From Micrococcaceae bacterium (lineage in GTDB: Bacteria; Actinomycetota; Actinomycetes; Actinomycetales; Micrococcaceae), in assembly GCA_003486025.1 (NCBI GenBank), contig DNHA01000197.1, positions 1 through 13,898 of the forward strand: a DNA stretch of 13,898 bases, read 5' to 3'. Below, one piece after another: positions 7,739-13,898 of the stretch (positions within the stretch are counted from its first letter, which is position 1; the number at the start of each line of letters is the position of its first letter). A model generated the notes under the pieces. The model worked only from the letters and a program-made list of their open reading frames with translations, made no database searches and was not told where the DNA came from. A program made the position numbers and the translations under genes.

Positions 7739-7861
7739 ATGGAATTCAAATTCGATCTTCAACAAGTCTCGGAATCCGAGATGGCCTGTGTTGACGGCGT
7801 CTGTTTTGTTCCGCCGACGAAAGCAACGGATGAAGCTACTGAGCCAGCTGCTCACGGATAA
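7739..7861 (+). CDS. 40-residue small protein with CVDGVC motif, unknown function
   Basis: The ATG is preceded by AGAGGAGGA, a nearly ideal ribosome site, at 5 bases. The 40-residue product starts MEFKFDLQQVSESEM, continues ACVDGVCFVPP and ends in an acidic, Ala/Pro-rich tail. Two cysteines (17 and 22) in C-x4-C spacing could form a disulfide, bind a metal or be modified. There is no signal peptide or membrane segment. It stands alone between a terminator and a convergent gene, and its last 26 bases overlap the 3' end of the DUF488 gene on the other strand. An acidic N-terminal leader followed by a Cys-rich core resembles the layout of a modified peptide precursor, but no modifying enzyme is nearby. 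Function unknown. Confidence 0.6.
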   Translation: MEFKFDLQQVSESEMACVDGVCFVPPTKATDEATEPAAHG

Positions 7862-8195
7862 AGTCACGTAGCACTATTGCGTGGTTGATTTCCATATTTT
7901 TGGCTGCGTAGACGAAGGTGACGACCGGTCGGGCTTCGACAAGTTCTAAGAACTCATCGACAGCAGGATTCTGGTTGAGCTCTTGACGATAATGCTCCGC
8001 AAATTCCGGAAACCTATCTGCATCGTGGTGCCACGCCTTACGCAGTTCGCTAGAGGGTGCGATGCTTTTTGTCCACCGGTCCAGGTTGAGTACTTCTTTA
8101 GTCTGTCCTCGAGGCCACAGCCGATCAACCAAGATTCGGTAGCCGTCAGATTCTTCAGCAGCTACGTAGGCACGTTTAAGCCGTATTTCAGTCAT
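7836..8195 (-). CDS. DUF488 family protein (YeaO-like)
   Basis: The 119-residue cytoplasmic protein carries the family signatures RILVDRLWPRG (20-30), a KSIAPSSELRKAWHHD block and a C-terminal VTFVYAAKNMEINHAIVL block. The biochemical role of the family is not established. I chose the ATG at 8195: it has AGGAAG 8-13 bases upstream and gives the usual family N-terminus. The GTG at 8228 would add 11 residues unlike the family. The start overlaps the stop of the upstream membrane-protein gene by 8 bases, implying one transcript and translational coupling. Its 3' end overlaps the convergent small CVDGVC ORF. Confidence 0.85.
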   Translation of the reverse strand: MTEIRLKRAYVAAEESDGYRILVDRLWPRGQTKEVLNLDRWTKSIAPSSELRKAWHHDADRFPEFAEHYRQELNQNPAVDEFLELVEARPVVTFVYAAKNMEINHAIVLRDFIREQLAQ

Positions 8196-8799
8196 TCTTC
8201 TTCTTCCTAGTCCCTTGGTCTGAGTCACGAGCTGTGGCGTCTAGCGGTGCGTTCGGCTGCGCTGCCAAATTCCGGATGCGTGCGCCCTGCCGACGGAAGA
8301 CCAGCCAGATGATGACGAGCACCAATGCGGTGACCGCTGCGCTGATGGCACCAACCAGGCTGGCCCCGCCGAACCAAGTTGCGCCGGTATTCAAGATGGC
8401 CTGTGCTTTCCGTGCCGGATCCGAGGGATTCCAGAAGATTCCAAGGGTAAGCCAATTAGGTAAAGCGAGAACCACTGCGAATATTGCGATTGACCCGCGC
8501 AACCGCCAGCTCAACTTGCGGTAATGAACCTGCGAAAGAACGAGAAGCGGAATTAACGTGAAAACGAAGCCAATGGAGAATCCTGAAATCCAGCCTCCCG
8601 TGGCGGAACCTGCATTATGGCTGGAAATCTTAGTCGCCCACCAAACAGGCAGGAAAATCGTAGCGATCGCGTAAATTACTAGCAGGGTGAGAAGCGAAAT
8701 TACGCCTAGGAGCAATCGAACTTTCCAATTCGAGCGTAGGTTGAGAGTCGTGGCTTCATTGCTTGTTATGCCGCTGGCAATGCCCGTTTTCTCTTCCAT
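8188..8799 (-). CDS. Four-helix membrane protein of unknown function
   Basis: The 203-residue protein has a polar N-terminus and four hydrophobic segments at about 28-53, 68-90, 100-122 and 142-167. A basic cytoplasmic-type tail ends in RKKKND. I recognise no catalytic or transport motif. The positive charge after helix 4 (FRRQGARIR) suggests the C-terminus lies inside. The ATG at 8799 lacks a clear ribosome site, so the start is less certain than the frame. It is the first gene of a two-gene unit with DUF488 and is transcribed away from the FHA gene. The pairing with DUF488 gives no clear functional hint. Confidence 0.75.
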   Translation of the reverse strand: MEEKTGIASGITSNEATTLNLRSNWKVRLLLGVISLLTLLVIYAIATIFLPVWWATKISSHNAGSATGGWISGFSIGFVFTLIPLLVLSQVHYRKLSWRLRGSIAIFAVVLALPNWLTLGIFWNPSDPARKAQAILNTGATWFGGASLVGAISAAVTALVLVIIWLVFRRQGARIRNLAAQPNAPLDATARDSDQGTRKKKND

Positions 8800-8974
8800 G
8801 CAGGAATCATTGCACGTTTGAGCATACCGAGCATCAAAAATTTGTAATATCGTGTTATCTCTTGGGCGCTGAGTAGGCTAATCTGGAGATAGTCTGGTGT
8901 AAACCATTGATTACCCGTTTACCTAAAGGTCGTCAAGCGCGAGCTTGAGAGCAAATTTTCTTGGAGGACCCCAA

Positions 8975-9427
8975 ATGTCTGAACATGGGCCGGTTGACCC
9001 GCATATCGAGTCTGCCTCCGAAACGACCAATATCTCCTTGCCGGCGGCTCACAAGTCTGCAGAACCATCGGTAATCTATCCCTTGTCGGATGATGAGCGT
9101 ACTGCGGTCGCAGCTCTTCCTGCAGGATCCGCCTTGTTGATTGCCCATACCGGGCCAAACAAAGGTGCGCGCTTCTTGTTGGATACTGATTCTAATATCG
9201 CTGGTCGTCACCCGGATGCCGATATTTTCCTAGACGATGTGACTGTTTCCCGTCGTCATGCAAAATTTGAGCGCGTTGGCCAGGGATTTACGCTCAGCGA
9301 CATTGGGTCGCTAAATGGAACCTATATTAACGGTGATCGTATCGACTCGGTGACTCTAGCCAATGCCGTACAGGTGCAGATCGGTAAATTCCGGCTCAAC
9401 TTCTACCAGAGCGTTCCAAACGTTTAA
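8975..9427 (+). CDS. garA: FHA-domain regulator of the GarA/OdhI type
   Basis: GarA/OdhI proteins bind and inhibit 2-oxoglutarate dehydrogenase until PknG/PknB-type kinases phosphorylate an N-terminal ETT motif, thereby steering carbon to glutamate. The 151-residue protein has ETT at 16-18. Its FHA domain has GRH (77-79), SRRH (92-95) and NGTYING (114-120), the full set of phosphothreonine-binding residues. The ATG at 8975 has TTGGAGGA 7 bases upstream; the in-frame TTG at 8945 is rejected. The three genes after it match the order around mycobacterial garA (Rv1827-Rv1830) and corynebacterial odhI (cg1630-cg1633), as I recall them. The residues after ETT (NISLP) differ from the SVFRADF-like sequence of the characterised proteins. 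Orthology is strong; the target is inferred. Confidence 0.9.
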   Translation: MSEHGPVDPHIESASETTNISLPAAHKSAEPSVIYPLSDDERTAVAALPAGSALLIAHTGPNKGARFLLDTDSNIAGRHPDADIFLDDVTVSRRHAKFERVGQGFTLSDIGSLNGTYINGDRIDSVTLANAVQVQIGKFRLNFYQSVPNV

Positions 9428-9504
9428 GCTAGGTACTGCACTAGTTTCCTGGTGGCCTGCGGTTCGGGCTAACTTTCAACACAACAATTTGAGGAGCCTC
9501 TCCT

Positions 9505-10260
9505 TTGCCACTCTTTGATGCAGCCCGTAGCCCACGACTCGAGGCAGTCCGCCACGAGAACGTGAGAGCGGCAGCACTGAACATTGGCGAAGTGCTTTCC
9601 GAGCTAAAAGATGAGTTTCCTCGTGTCACTGCCTCCAAGATTCGTTTCTTAGAAGACAAAGGTTTGATTATTCCGCAACGCACTTCCGCGGGATATCGGA
9701 AATACACGGCTTCAGATGTCAGCCGACTGCGCTTTATCCTCTCAGTCCAGCGGGATCAATACCTGCCATTGAAGGTCATCAAGGATCACCTCGACGCGAT
9801 CGATCGTGGGGAAGCTCCTGCAGCGCTTCCAGGAGGTGCCCCGGTAGCACCGCAAGCGGTTAACAGCGAGATGGCTGAAGCAATCGATCGGCATTCCCGT
9901 CCGGTGTCCCTAGCTGAGTTGTGTGGGCTGACCGGTGCGAGCGAGGAATTGGTTGCCGAATTAGTTAAGTTCGGTTTGATTGAACCGGAATCGGATCGGT
10001 TTGATTCACATAGCGTACGAGTCACGAAGTCTGCCGTAGAGCTCGCCAATCACGGAATTGAACCGCGTCACCTGCGCCAGTTCCGTACGGCTGCCGAGCG
10101 CGAATTCTCGCTCATCGAATCTATCATTGGCGCGGACTTGAAAAAGCTACAAGTTTCCGCGCGTGCTAGAGCCGCTGAGGAGGCCCAAGAAATATCTCGT
10201 CAGTGCCTTGAACTGCATGAGGCCTTGGTGCAGCGTGCGATTTCACAACTTGATCGCTAG
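9505..10260 (+). CDS. ftsR: MerR-family regulator, FtsR-like
   Basis: The 251-residue protein has a winged helix-turn-helix of MerR type at about 25-95: LNIGEVLSELKDEF, then KIRFLEDKGLI and RTSAGYRKYTASDV. A second, effector-like region follows with SLAELCGLTGASEELV, and the C-terminus is helical. No metal-binding cysteines are present. The only plausible start is TTG at 9505, with GAGGAG 8 bases upstream; no methionine codon occurs in the first 100 codons. Position directly after garA matches C. glutamicum FtsR, reported as an activator of ftsZ, and mycobacterial Rv1828. The role in cell division here is inferred from that synteny. A gap of 77 bases separates it from garA. Confidence 0.87.
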   Translation: MPLFDAARSPRLEAVRHENVRAAALNIGEVLSELKDEFPRVTASKIRFLEDKGLIIPQRTSAGYRKYTASDVSRLRFILSVQRDQYLPLKVIKDHLDAIDRGEAPAALPGGAPVAPQAVNSEMAEAIDRHSRPVSLAELCGLTGASEELVAELVKFGLIEPESDRFDSHSVRVTKSAVELANHGIEPRHLRQFRTAAEREFSLIESIIGADLKKLQVSARARAAEEAQEISRQCLELHEALVQRAISQLDR

Positions 10261-10300
10261 GCTGAGATCAGCAACGAGTTCGCAACACTAGGGGGAGTCC

Positions 10301-10783
10301 ATGCTTGAACTAGAGTTTGCCGGGATTCGAATCCAGCTTCCTTCGAACCAGCCACTTTTGCTGCTAAAGCGCCATGAACAGAATCTCTATCTTCCGCTGT
10401 GGATTGGTGCGCCCGAAGCCTCTGCGATAGCCATGTCTGAACAGGGTCTAACCCCACCTAGGCCGATGACTCACGATCTGCTGATCAACTTGCTGGAAGC
10501 GCTCGAAGTGAGCCTGCAAAGAGTTGAAATCGTCTCGGTGCAAAACGCAATCTTCACTGCGGAACTCGTCCTCTCAAATGGCAAACGTGTGGATTCAAGA
10601 TCCTCGGATGCCATTGCCTTAGCAGTGCGCGCTCAGTGTCCGATTTTTTGCACCGAAGAAGTCATGGAATCTGCTGGGGTTGCCATTGAAATTGAATCCG
10701 AAGACGAAGAGTTGCCCGAAGAGCAAATGCGGGAATTCAGGGAGTTTCTGGACAATATAGATCCCGAGGATTTCTCCGCGTAG
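10301..10783 (+). CDS. Bifunctional nuclease family protein (DUF151)
   Basis: The 160-residue protein belongs to the BFN/DUF151 family, for which plant and some bacterial members show RNase and DNase activity. The fold-defining stretches are visible: LPLWIGAPEASAIA near the N-terminus, PRPMTHDLLINLLEAL, then VDSRSSDAIALAVR and CPIFCTEEVM. The C-terminus is a very acidic helix (ESEDEELPEEQMREF). The ATG has GGGGGAG 3 bases upstream, an unusually close spacing. It lies 40 bases after ftsR and before a second MerR gene, the same order as Rv1829 between Rv1828 and Rv1830. That conserved position suggests a shared regulatory role, which the sequence does not reveal. Confidence 0.88.
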   Translation: MLELEFAGIRIQLPSNQPLLLLKRHEQNLYLPLWIGAPEASAIAMSEQGLTPPRPMTHDLLINLLEALEVSLQRVEIVSVQNAIFTAELVLSNGKRVDSRSSDAIALAVRAQCPIFCTEEVMESAGVAIEIESEDEELPEEQMREFREFLDNIDPEDFSA

Positions 10784-10835
10784 CCGCTTGGCAGCCAGCA
10801 AAAGCGACACGCCTTAAAGTTAAGCTTGAAGGTCT

Positions 10836-10864
10836 TTGACCAAAGCCCCATATAGCCGTACCGT
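10836..10864 (+). promoter_or_regulatory. Candidate promoter of the second MerR gene
   Basis: TTGACC (10836-10841) and TACCGT (10859-10864) are 17 bases apart. An alternative -10, TATAGC (10851-10856), pairs with TTGAAG at 10826. Either would start transcription in the 199-base gap before the MerR gene, so that gene is probably transcribed separately from DUF151. Confidence 0.4.
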
Positions 10865-10982
10865 CGAAGCATAGGGAAAATTCCTGTTGACCGATTATTG
10901 GTTCGCCATCACTCGCACCTATCAGTCGCTTGAAGCTCTCTAATCTCTCACTGGAATTTGCTTAAACACTAGGAGTATTTGG

Positions 10983-11573
10983 ATGGAGTCTAGCCAGACC
11001 GGTCCTCGTCTTGGGACCAACGGTGGCGTTCAGCGATCCAATACTCAAGGCTTGCTCTTCACCGATGATCTACCTGAACTGGATGAACATGCTGGTTACC
11101 GGGGACCTATAGTGTGCAAGGCGGCCGGGATTACCTACCGCCAGCTAGATTACTGGGCCCGTACAGGTTTGGTTGAACCGGCAGTGCGTGGCGCCAAAGG
11201 CTCGGGCACGCAGCGGCTTTACTCCTTTCGCGATATTCTGGTCTTGAAAGTTGTCAAACGACTTTTGGACACAGGGGTTTCTTTACAGCAAATTCGGACT
11301 GCAGTGAGCCACCTTCGCGAACGTGGAGTTGAAGATCTGGCGCAAATTACTTTGATGAGTGACGGCGCATCGGTATACGAATGCACGAGTGCCGACGAAG
11401 TAATCGATCTGGTTCAGGCTGGACAAGGTGTCTTCGGCATTGCTGTGGGTCGCGTCTGGCGCGAAGTCGAAGGATCATTGGCGGCGCTTCCTTCTGAAAG
11501 TACTAGCGACCAATTGGCTACAGACGAGCTCTCTGCGCGCCGTGCCGCAAAGGCCGCTCGGAACGTCGGCTAA
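10983..11573 (+). CDS. MerR-family regulator, Rv1830-like
   Basis: The 196-residue protein has a MerR helix-turn-helix at about 39-115: GPIVCKAAGITYRQLDYWAR, then GLVEPAVRGAKGSGTQRLYS and a helical region GVSLQQIRTAVSHLRERG. The short C-terminal part has no recognisable ligand motif. The ATG has AGGAG 7 bases upstream. It closes the garA-ftsR-DUF151-MerR block. In mycobacteria the equivalent gene Rv1830 has been linked to growth and cell-division control and drug tolerance, as I recall. The same role here is an inference from position and domain content. A 21-bp hairpin terminator follows directly. Confidence 0.88.
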   Translation: MESSQTGPRLGTNGGVQRSNTQGLLFTDDLPELDEHAGYRGPIVCKAAGITYRQLDYWARTGLVEPAVRGAKGSGTQRLYSFRDILVLKVVKRLLDTGVSLQQIRTAVSHLRERGVEDLAQITLMSDGASVYECTSADEVIDLVQAGQGVFGIAVGRVWREVEGSLAALPSESTSDQLATDELSARRAAKAARNVG

Positions 11574-11589
11574 ATACTTTATTAGAAAC

Positions 11590-11642
11590 AAAAAGCTTCG
11601 GCTCTAAGCAACTTTTCCAAGTGCTTAGAGCCGAAGCTTTTT
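11590..11642 (+). terminator. Bidirectional terminator between convergent MerR and ParA genes
   Basis: A perfect 21-bp inverted repeat pairs 11590-11610 with 11622-11642. The core is AGCTTCGGCTCTAAG, bounded by A and T runs, and the loop has 11 bases. It serves both converging genes. Confidence 0.95.
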
Positions 11643-11659
11643 ACGTTTAAGTGGCGTCT

Positions 11660-12496
11660 CTAGATGTTTGGCGTGGGCGCAGCCGACATGAGTTCCTTGA
11701 GCAGCGCATCGAACTGGCCGAGCATAGGAGCAGTCGCCTTACTTGGCCACTGATGCACCGAGTAAGCGGCGCCCTGGATCTGCTGCCACTCCGGGTGCTC
11801 AGGAATTTCCGGTTTCACCATTGAGTCGCCGAACATTTGGCGCATTTCGTTGAGACGGAATGTATGCTCTGCGGAGTCTTTACGCACCCGGTTCGCGACA
11901 ACACGTACGGGGCCCAGCGATGGAGCGAATTCTCGGCGGAATAGTTCCAACGCACGCTGGGTGCGCTCGGTTCCTGCGACGGAGAATAAGCTTGGCTCGG
12001 CAACGAGCAAAAGTTGATCTGACGCGCTCCATGCCATGCGGGTTAGTCCGTTGAGCGAAGGTGGGCAGTCGATCAGAACGAGCTGGTAACCACTAGTACG
12101 GCTCAACAGCTGGGACAAACGACGTAAGTCACGAGTGCGTAAATCCGGACGGTCATAAATTCCGGTAAAGGCATCGCCGACGGCAACGTCTAGTACTGGA
12201 ATACGTGTACGCGATTTCTTTTCGGCCGCTTTGGACTGCCATGCGCTTGCTGCGACATTGTCCTGAAGGCGTGCACGGCGAACGTTCTTGAGCATATGCC
12301 CAATTGGCTGCTTACCGTTTACTCGTACTCCCAAGCCAGTGCTCGCGTCCGCGTGCGGATCTAAGTCGATCACGAGCGTCGGAATTCCGGCTGCGAGTGC
12401 TGCTGAGGCCAATCCGAGTGTTACGGAGGTTTTTCCTACGCCACCCTTGAGGCTGCTGATGCTCACTACATGCACGGACCAGACCACGCCTTTCAC
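11660..12496 (-). CDS. ParA/MinD-family ATPase (deviant Walker A)
   Basis: The 278-residue protein has the deviant Walker A KGGVGKTS (17-24), the A' motif DLDPHADAS (44-52) and Walker B-like LIDCPPS (141-147). This places it in the ParA/Soj class that positions chromosomes, plasmids or protein clusters by ATP-driven dimerisation on DNA. No parB gene or parS-like array is in the window, so it is an orphan partner. It is probably chromosomal, lying between housekeeping genes. The start is GTG at 12496 or GTG at 12475; neither has a good ribosome site. A -10-like CATAAT just upstream suggests a nearly leaderless message from 12496. The terminator at 11590-11642 ends it. The cargo is unknown. Confidence 0.88.
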   Translation of the reverse strand: MKGVVWSVHVVSISSLKGGVGKTSVTLGLASAALAAGIPTLVIDLDPHADASTGLGVRVNGKQPIGHMLKNVRRARLQDNVAASAWQSKAAEKKSRTRIPVLDVAVGDAFTGIYDRPDLRTRDLRRLSQLLSRTSGYQLVLIDCPPSLNGLTRMAWSASDQLLLVAEPSLFSVAGTERTQRALELFRREFAPSLGPVRVVANRVRKDSAEHTFRLNEMRQMFGDSMVKPEIPEHPEWQQIQGAAYSVHQWPSKATAPMLGQFDALLKELMSAAPTPNI

Positions 12497-12505
12497 TGTT
12501 CGCTG

Positions 12506-12533
12506 ATTATGTGTCCCACCGAATATTTAGTCT
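12506..12533 (-). promoter_or_regulatory. Candidate promoter of the ParA-like gene
   Basis: On the minus strand CATAAT (12511 to 12506) lies 9 bases before the GTG at 12496, which would leave a leader of about 3 bases. The -35 region (GAGACT, 17 bases upstream) is poor. Confidence 0.3.
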
Positions 12534-12639
12534 CCCTTTATCATAGTGTGCCGAGCGGTATTTCCCCGACTCCGCAACGTGGGATTTTTAGCACGAATGT
12601 ACCTATGCCAAAAAGTCCCATAAACCGATTGGGTAATTT

Positions 12640-12654
12640 TGTGGTCAGACCACA
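12640..12654 (+). promoter_or_regulatory. FadR/GntR-type operator palindrome upstream of pyc
   Basis: TGTGGTC-A-GACCACA is a perfect 7-bp inverted repeat around one base. Its core TGGTCNGACCA is the half-site pattern of FadR-subfamily GntR regulators. It lies 168 bases before the pyc start and just upstream of the candidate pyc promoter. Confidence 0.5.
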
Positions 12655-12665
12655 TGGTGAAATGT

Positions 12666-12696
12666 TTGGTAATTGTGCACCCGGTCACGGTAGGGT
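12666..12696 (+). promoter_or_regulatory. Possible pyc promoter
   Basis: TAGGGT (12691-12696) fits a -10, and TTGGTA (12666-12671) could be a -35 at a long 19-base spacing. The same TAGGGT hexamer occurs before the tRNA. Confidence 0.3.
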
Positions 12697-12738
12697 ATCC
12701 ACAGCAGCGGTTAAAAATATCCGCTATGCGAAGCCCAG

Positions 12739-12798
12739 CACCCGGGTAATACGCGATGACGCGTCCGCTAAGGACACGAATCCGAACCCAAACGGGTG
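12739..12798 (+). other. Foldable segment in the pyc leader
   Basis: CACCC (12739-12743) can pair with GGGTG (12794-12798), and GGGT (12744-12747) with ACCC (12786-12789). This leaves a 4-base bulge and encloses the hairpin ACGCG-ATGA-CGCGT (12751-12764). A second small stem, GTCC/GGAC, competes with that hairpin. No known riboswitch is recognised. Confidence 0.3.
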
Positions 12799-12821
12799 TG
12801 ATGAATCGATGTAGGGAAAAT

Positions 12822-13898
12822 ATGTTTGAGAAGATCTTGGTCGCCAACCGCGGTGAGATTGCAATTCGTGCTTTCCGCGCTGGATACGAACTCGGTGCCA
12901 AAACCGTTGCCGTCTACCCATATGAAGACCGAAACTCGATCCACCGGCAGAAGGCTGGAGAGGCCTACCAGATTGGCGAAGAGGGACACCCCGTTCGCGC
13001 TTACCTGGACATTGACGAAATCATTCGCGTCGCCAAAGAAGCCGGCGCAGATGCTATTTACCCAGGTTACGGTTTCCTCTCGGAAAACCCAGACCTTGCA
13101 CGCAAGGCTGCAGAAAACGGCATTAAGTTCATTGGTCCAAAGGCGGACGTACTTGAACTAGCAGGTAATAAGGTCGCAGCGCTCAAGGCTGCACGAAAGG
13201 CCGGCATTCCCGTACTGGAATCCTCGGAGCCAAGCGACGACGTGGACTTCCTGCTGGCCGAAGCCGACCGCATCGGTTTCCCAATCTTCGTCAAGGCTGT
13301 TGCCGGTGGCGGTGGGCGCGGTATGCGACGAGTGGACAAGCGCGAAGATTTGCCAGAGCTGATGGGCGCTGCAATGCGCGAAGCCGGAACGGCTTTCGGC
13401 GATCCAACGGTATTCCTAGAGCAGGCTGTACTTCGTCCGCGTCACATTGAAGTTCAGATCCTCGCCGATGAACATGGCAACGTGGTCCACCTGCACGAGC
13501 GTGATTGCTCCTTGCAGCGTCGTCACCAGAAGGTTGTGGAGATTGCTCCCGCTCCAAACCTCGATGATTCGATCCGGCAGGCTCTATTCCGCGATGCCGT
13601 GAAGTTCGCTAAGACTCTGGGATACCAGAACGCCGGTACCGTCGAATTCTTGGTGGATACCGTCGGTGAACGCGCCGGACAGCACGTGTTCATCGAAATG
13701 AACCCACGCATCCAGGTGGAGCACACGGTGACTGAAGAGGTCACAGATATCGACTTGGTCCAGGCGCAGATGCGTATTGCTTCCGGGGAAACCCTGAGTG
13801 ACCTCGATATCAGCCAGGACACCATTCAGGTTCGTGGTTGGGCCATCCAGTCCCGTATCACGACCGAGGATCCAGCTAACGGATTTCGTCCGGACGTC
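12822..13898 (+). CDS. pyc: Pyruvate carboxylase, N-terminal part (biotin carboxylase domain)
   Basis: Pyc carboxylates pyruvate to oxaloacetate with ATP and bicarbonate, replenishing the TCA cycle. The 359 codons in the window start MFEKILVANRGEIAIRAFRA, the biotin carboxylase N-terminus. They include the pyruvate carboxylase-type stretch YPYEDRNSIHRQKAGEAYQI and GHPVRAYLDI. The ATP-grasp glycine loop AGGGGRGM lies at 161-168 and the active-site EMNPRIQVEH at 292-301. The frame is open to the last base, so the carboxyltransferase and biotin-carrier domains lie beyond the window. The ATG has TAGGGA 4 bases upstream. Acetyl-CoA carboxylase alpha is the alternative, but the YPYEDRNSIHR region favours Pyc. 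Confidence 0.93.
   Translation, partial: MFEKILVANRGEIAIRAFRAGYELGAKTVAVYPYEDRNSIHRQKAGEAYQIGEEGHPVRAYLDIDEIIRVAKEAGADAIYPGYGFLSENPDLARKAAENGIKFIGPKADVLELAGNKVAALKAARKAGIPVLESSEPSDDVDFLLAEADRIGFPIFVKAVAGGGGRGMRRVDKREDLPELMGAAMREAGTAFGDPTVFLEQAVLRPRHIEVQILADEHGNVVHLHERDCSLQRRHQKVVEIAPAPNLDDSIRQALFRDAVKFAKTLGYQNAGTVEFLVDTVGERAGQHVFIEMNPRIQVEHTVTEEVTDIDLVQAQMRIASGETLSDLDISQDTIQVRGWAIQSRITTEDPANGFRPDV

Larger units (their letters stand above)
12497..12821 (+). other. Divergent intergenic region parA-pyc
   Basis: This 325-base gap has no supported gene. It holds the likely ParA promoter on the left, a perfect GntR-type palindrome at 12640-12654, a possible pyc promoter at 12666-12696 and a foldable leader at 12739-12798. 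Confidence 0.6.

Noticed and set aside
8945..8974. Ten-residue longer start for the FHA protein
   Set aside because: The TTG at 8945 has no ribosome site, while the ATG at 8975 has TTGGAGGA at ideal distance, lying inside the would-be extension.
12527..12901. 124-residue minus-strand open frame between parA and pyc
   Set aside because: It has no recognisable protein features, lacks a ribosome site and runs antisense into pyc.
12826..13161. 111-residue plus-strand open frame at the pyc start
   Set aside because: It overlaps pyc in another frame, while the frame from 12822 shows full biotin carboxylase motifs.

Overview
The window looks like chromosomal DNA of a Micrococcaceae actinobacterium (Arthrobacter/Glutamicibacter type). 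The evidence is moderately high GC, the gene order rluB-tyrA-cmk-der, a garA/odhI-ftsR-DUF151-MerR block as known from Mycobacterium and Corynebacterium, and an actinobacterial pyruvate carboxylase. The genus is inferred; no search was run.

Left part (1-4673): a tight plus-strand operon. It starts inside an RluB-type pseudouridine synthase whose N-terminus is a 15-residue tandem repeat. TyrA (prephenate dehydrogenase with an ACT domain), Cmk (cytidylate kinase) and Der (double-GTPase ribosome assembly factor) follow. A tRNA-Pro(GGG) comes next with a candidate promoter, an unusual structured leader and a 19-bp terminator.

Middle part (4674-8799): an accessory-looking stretch. It holds about 300 bases with no recognisable gene, then a frameshifted remnant of an ABC-F ATPase. 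A large FAD-dependent aromatic hydroxylase follows, with a good promoter and two IclR-type operator-like sites overlapping the predicted transcription start. After its terminator lies a 40-residue ORF with a near-perfect ribosome binding site and a CVDGVC motif. It converges on a minus-strand pair: a four-helix membrane protein and a DUF488 protein.

Right part (8975-11573): the conserved regulatory block. A GarA/OdhI-type FHA protein (2-oxoglutarate dehydrogenase control) is followed by an FtsR-like MerR regulator, a DUF151 bifunctional-nuclease-family protein and a second MerR regulator like Rv1830. A 21-bp hairpin terminator separates this block from a convergent ParA/MinD-type ATPase. The 325-base gap upstream of that ATPase holds a perfect FadR/GntR-type palindrome and a foldable leader. 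It leads into pyruvate carboxylase, which runs off the right edge.

The clearest items for a second look are the structured tRNA-Pro leader, the 40-residue CVDGVC ORF, the paired operators of the hydroxylase, the palindrome before pyc and the decayed ABC-F gene. No complete new multi-gene system is evident.
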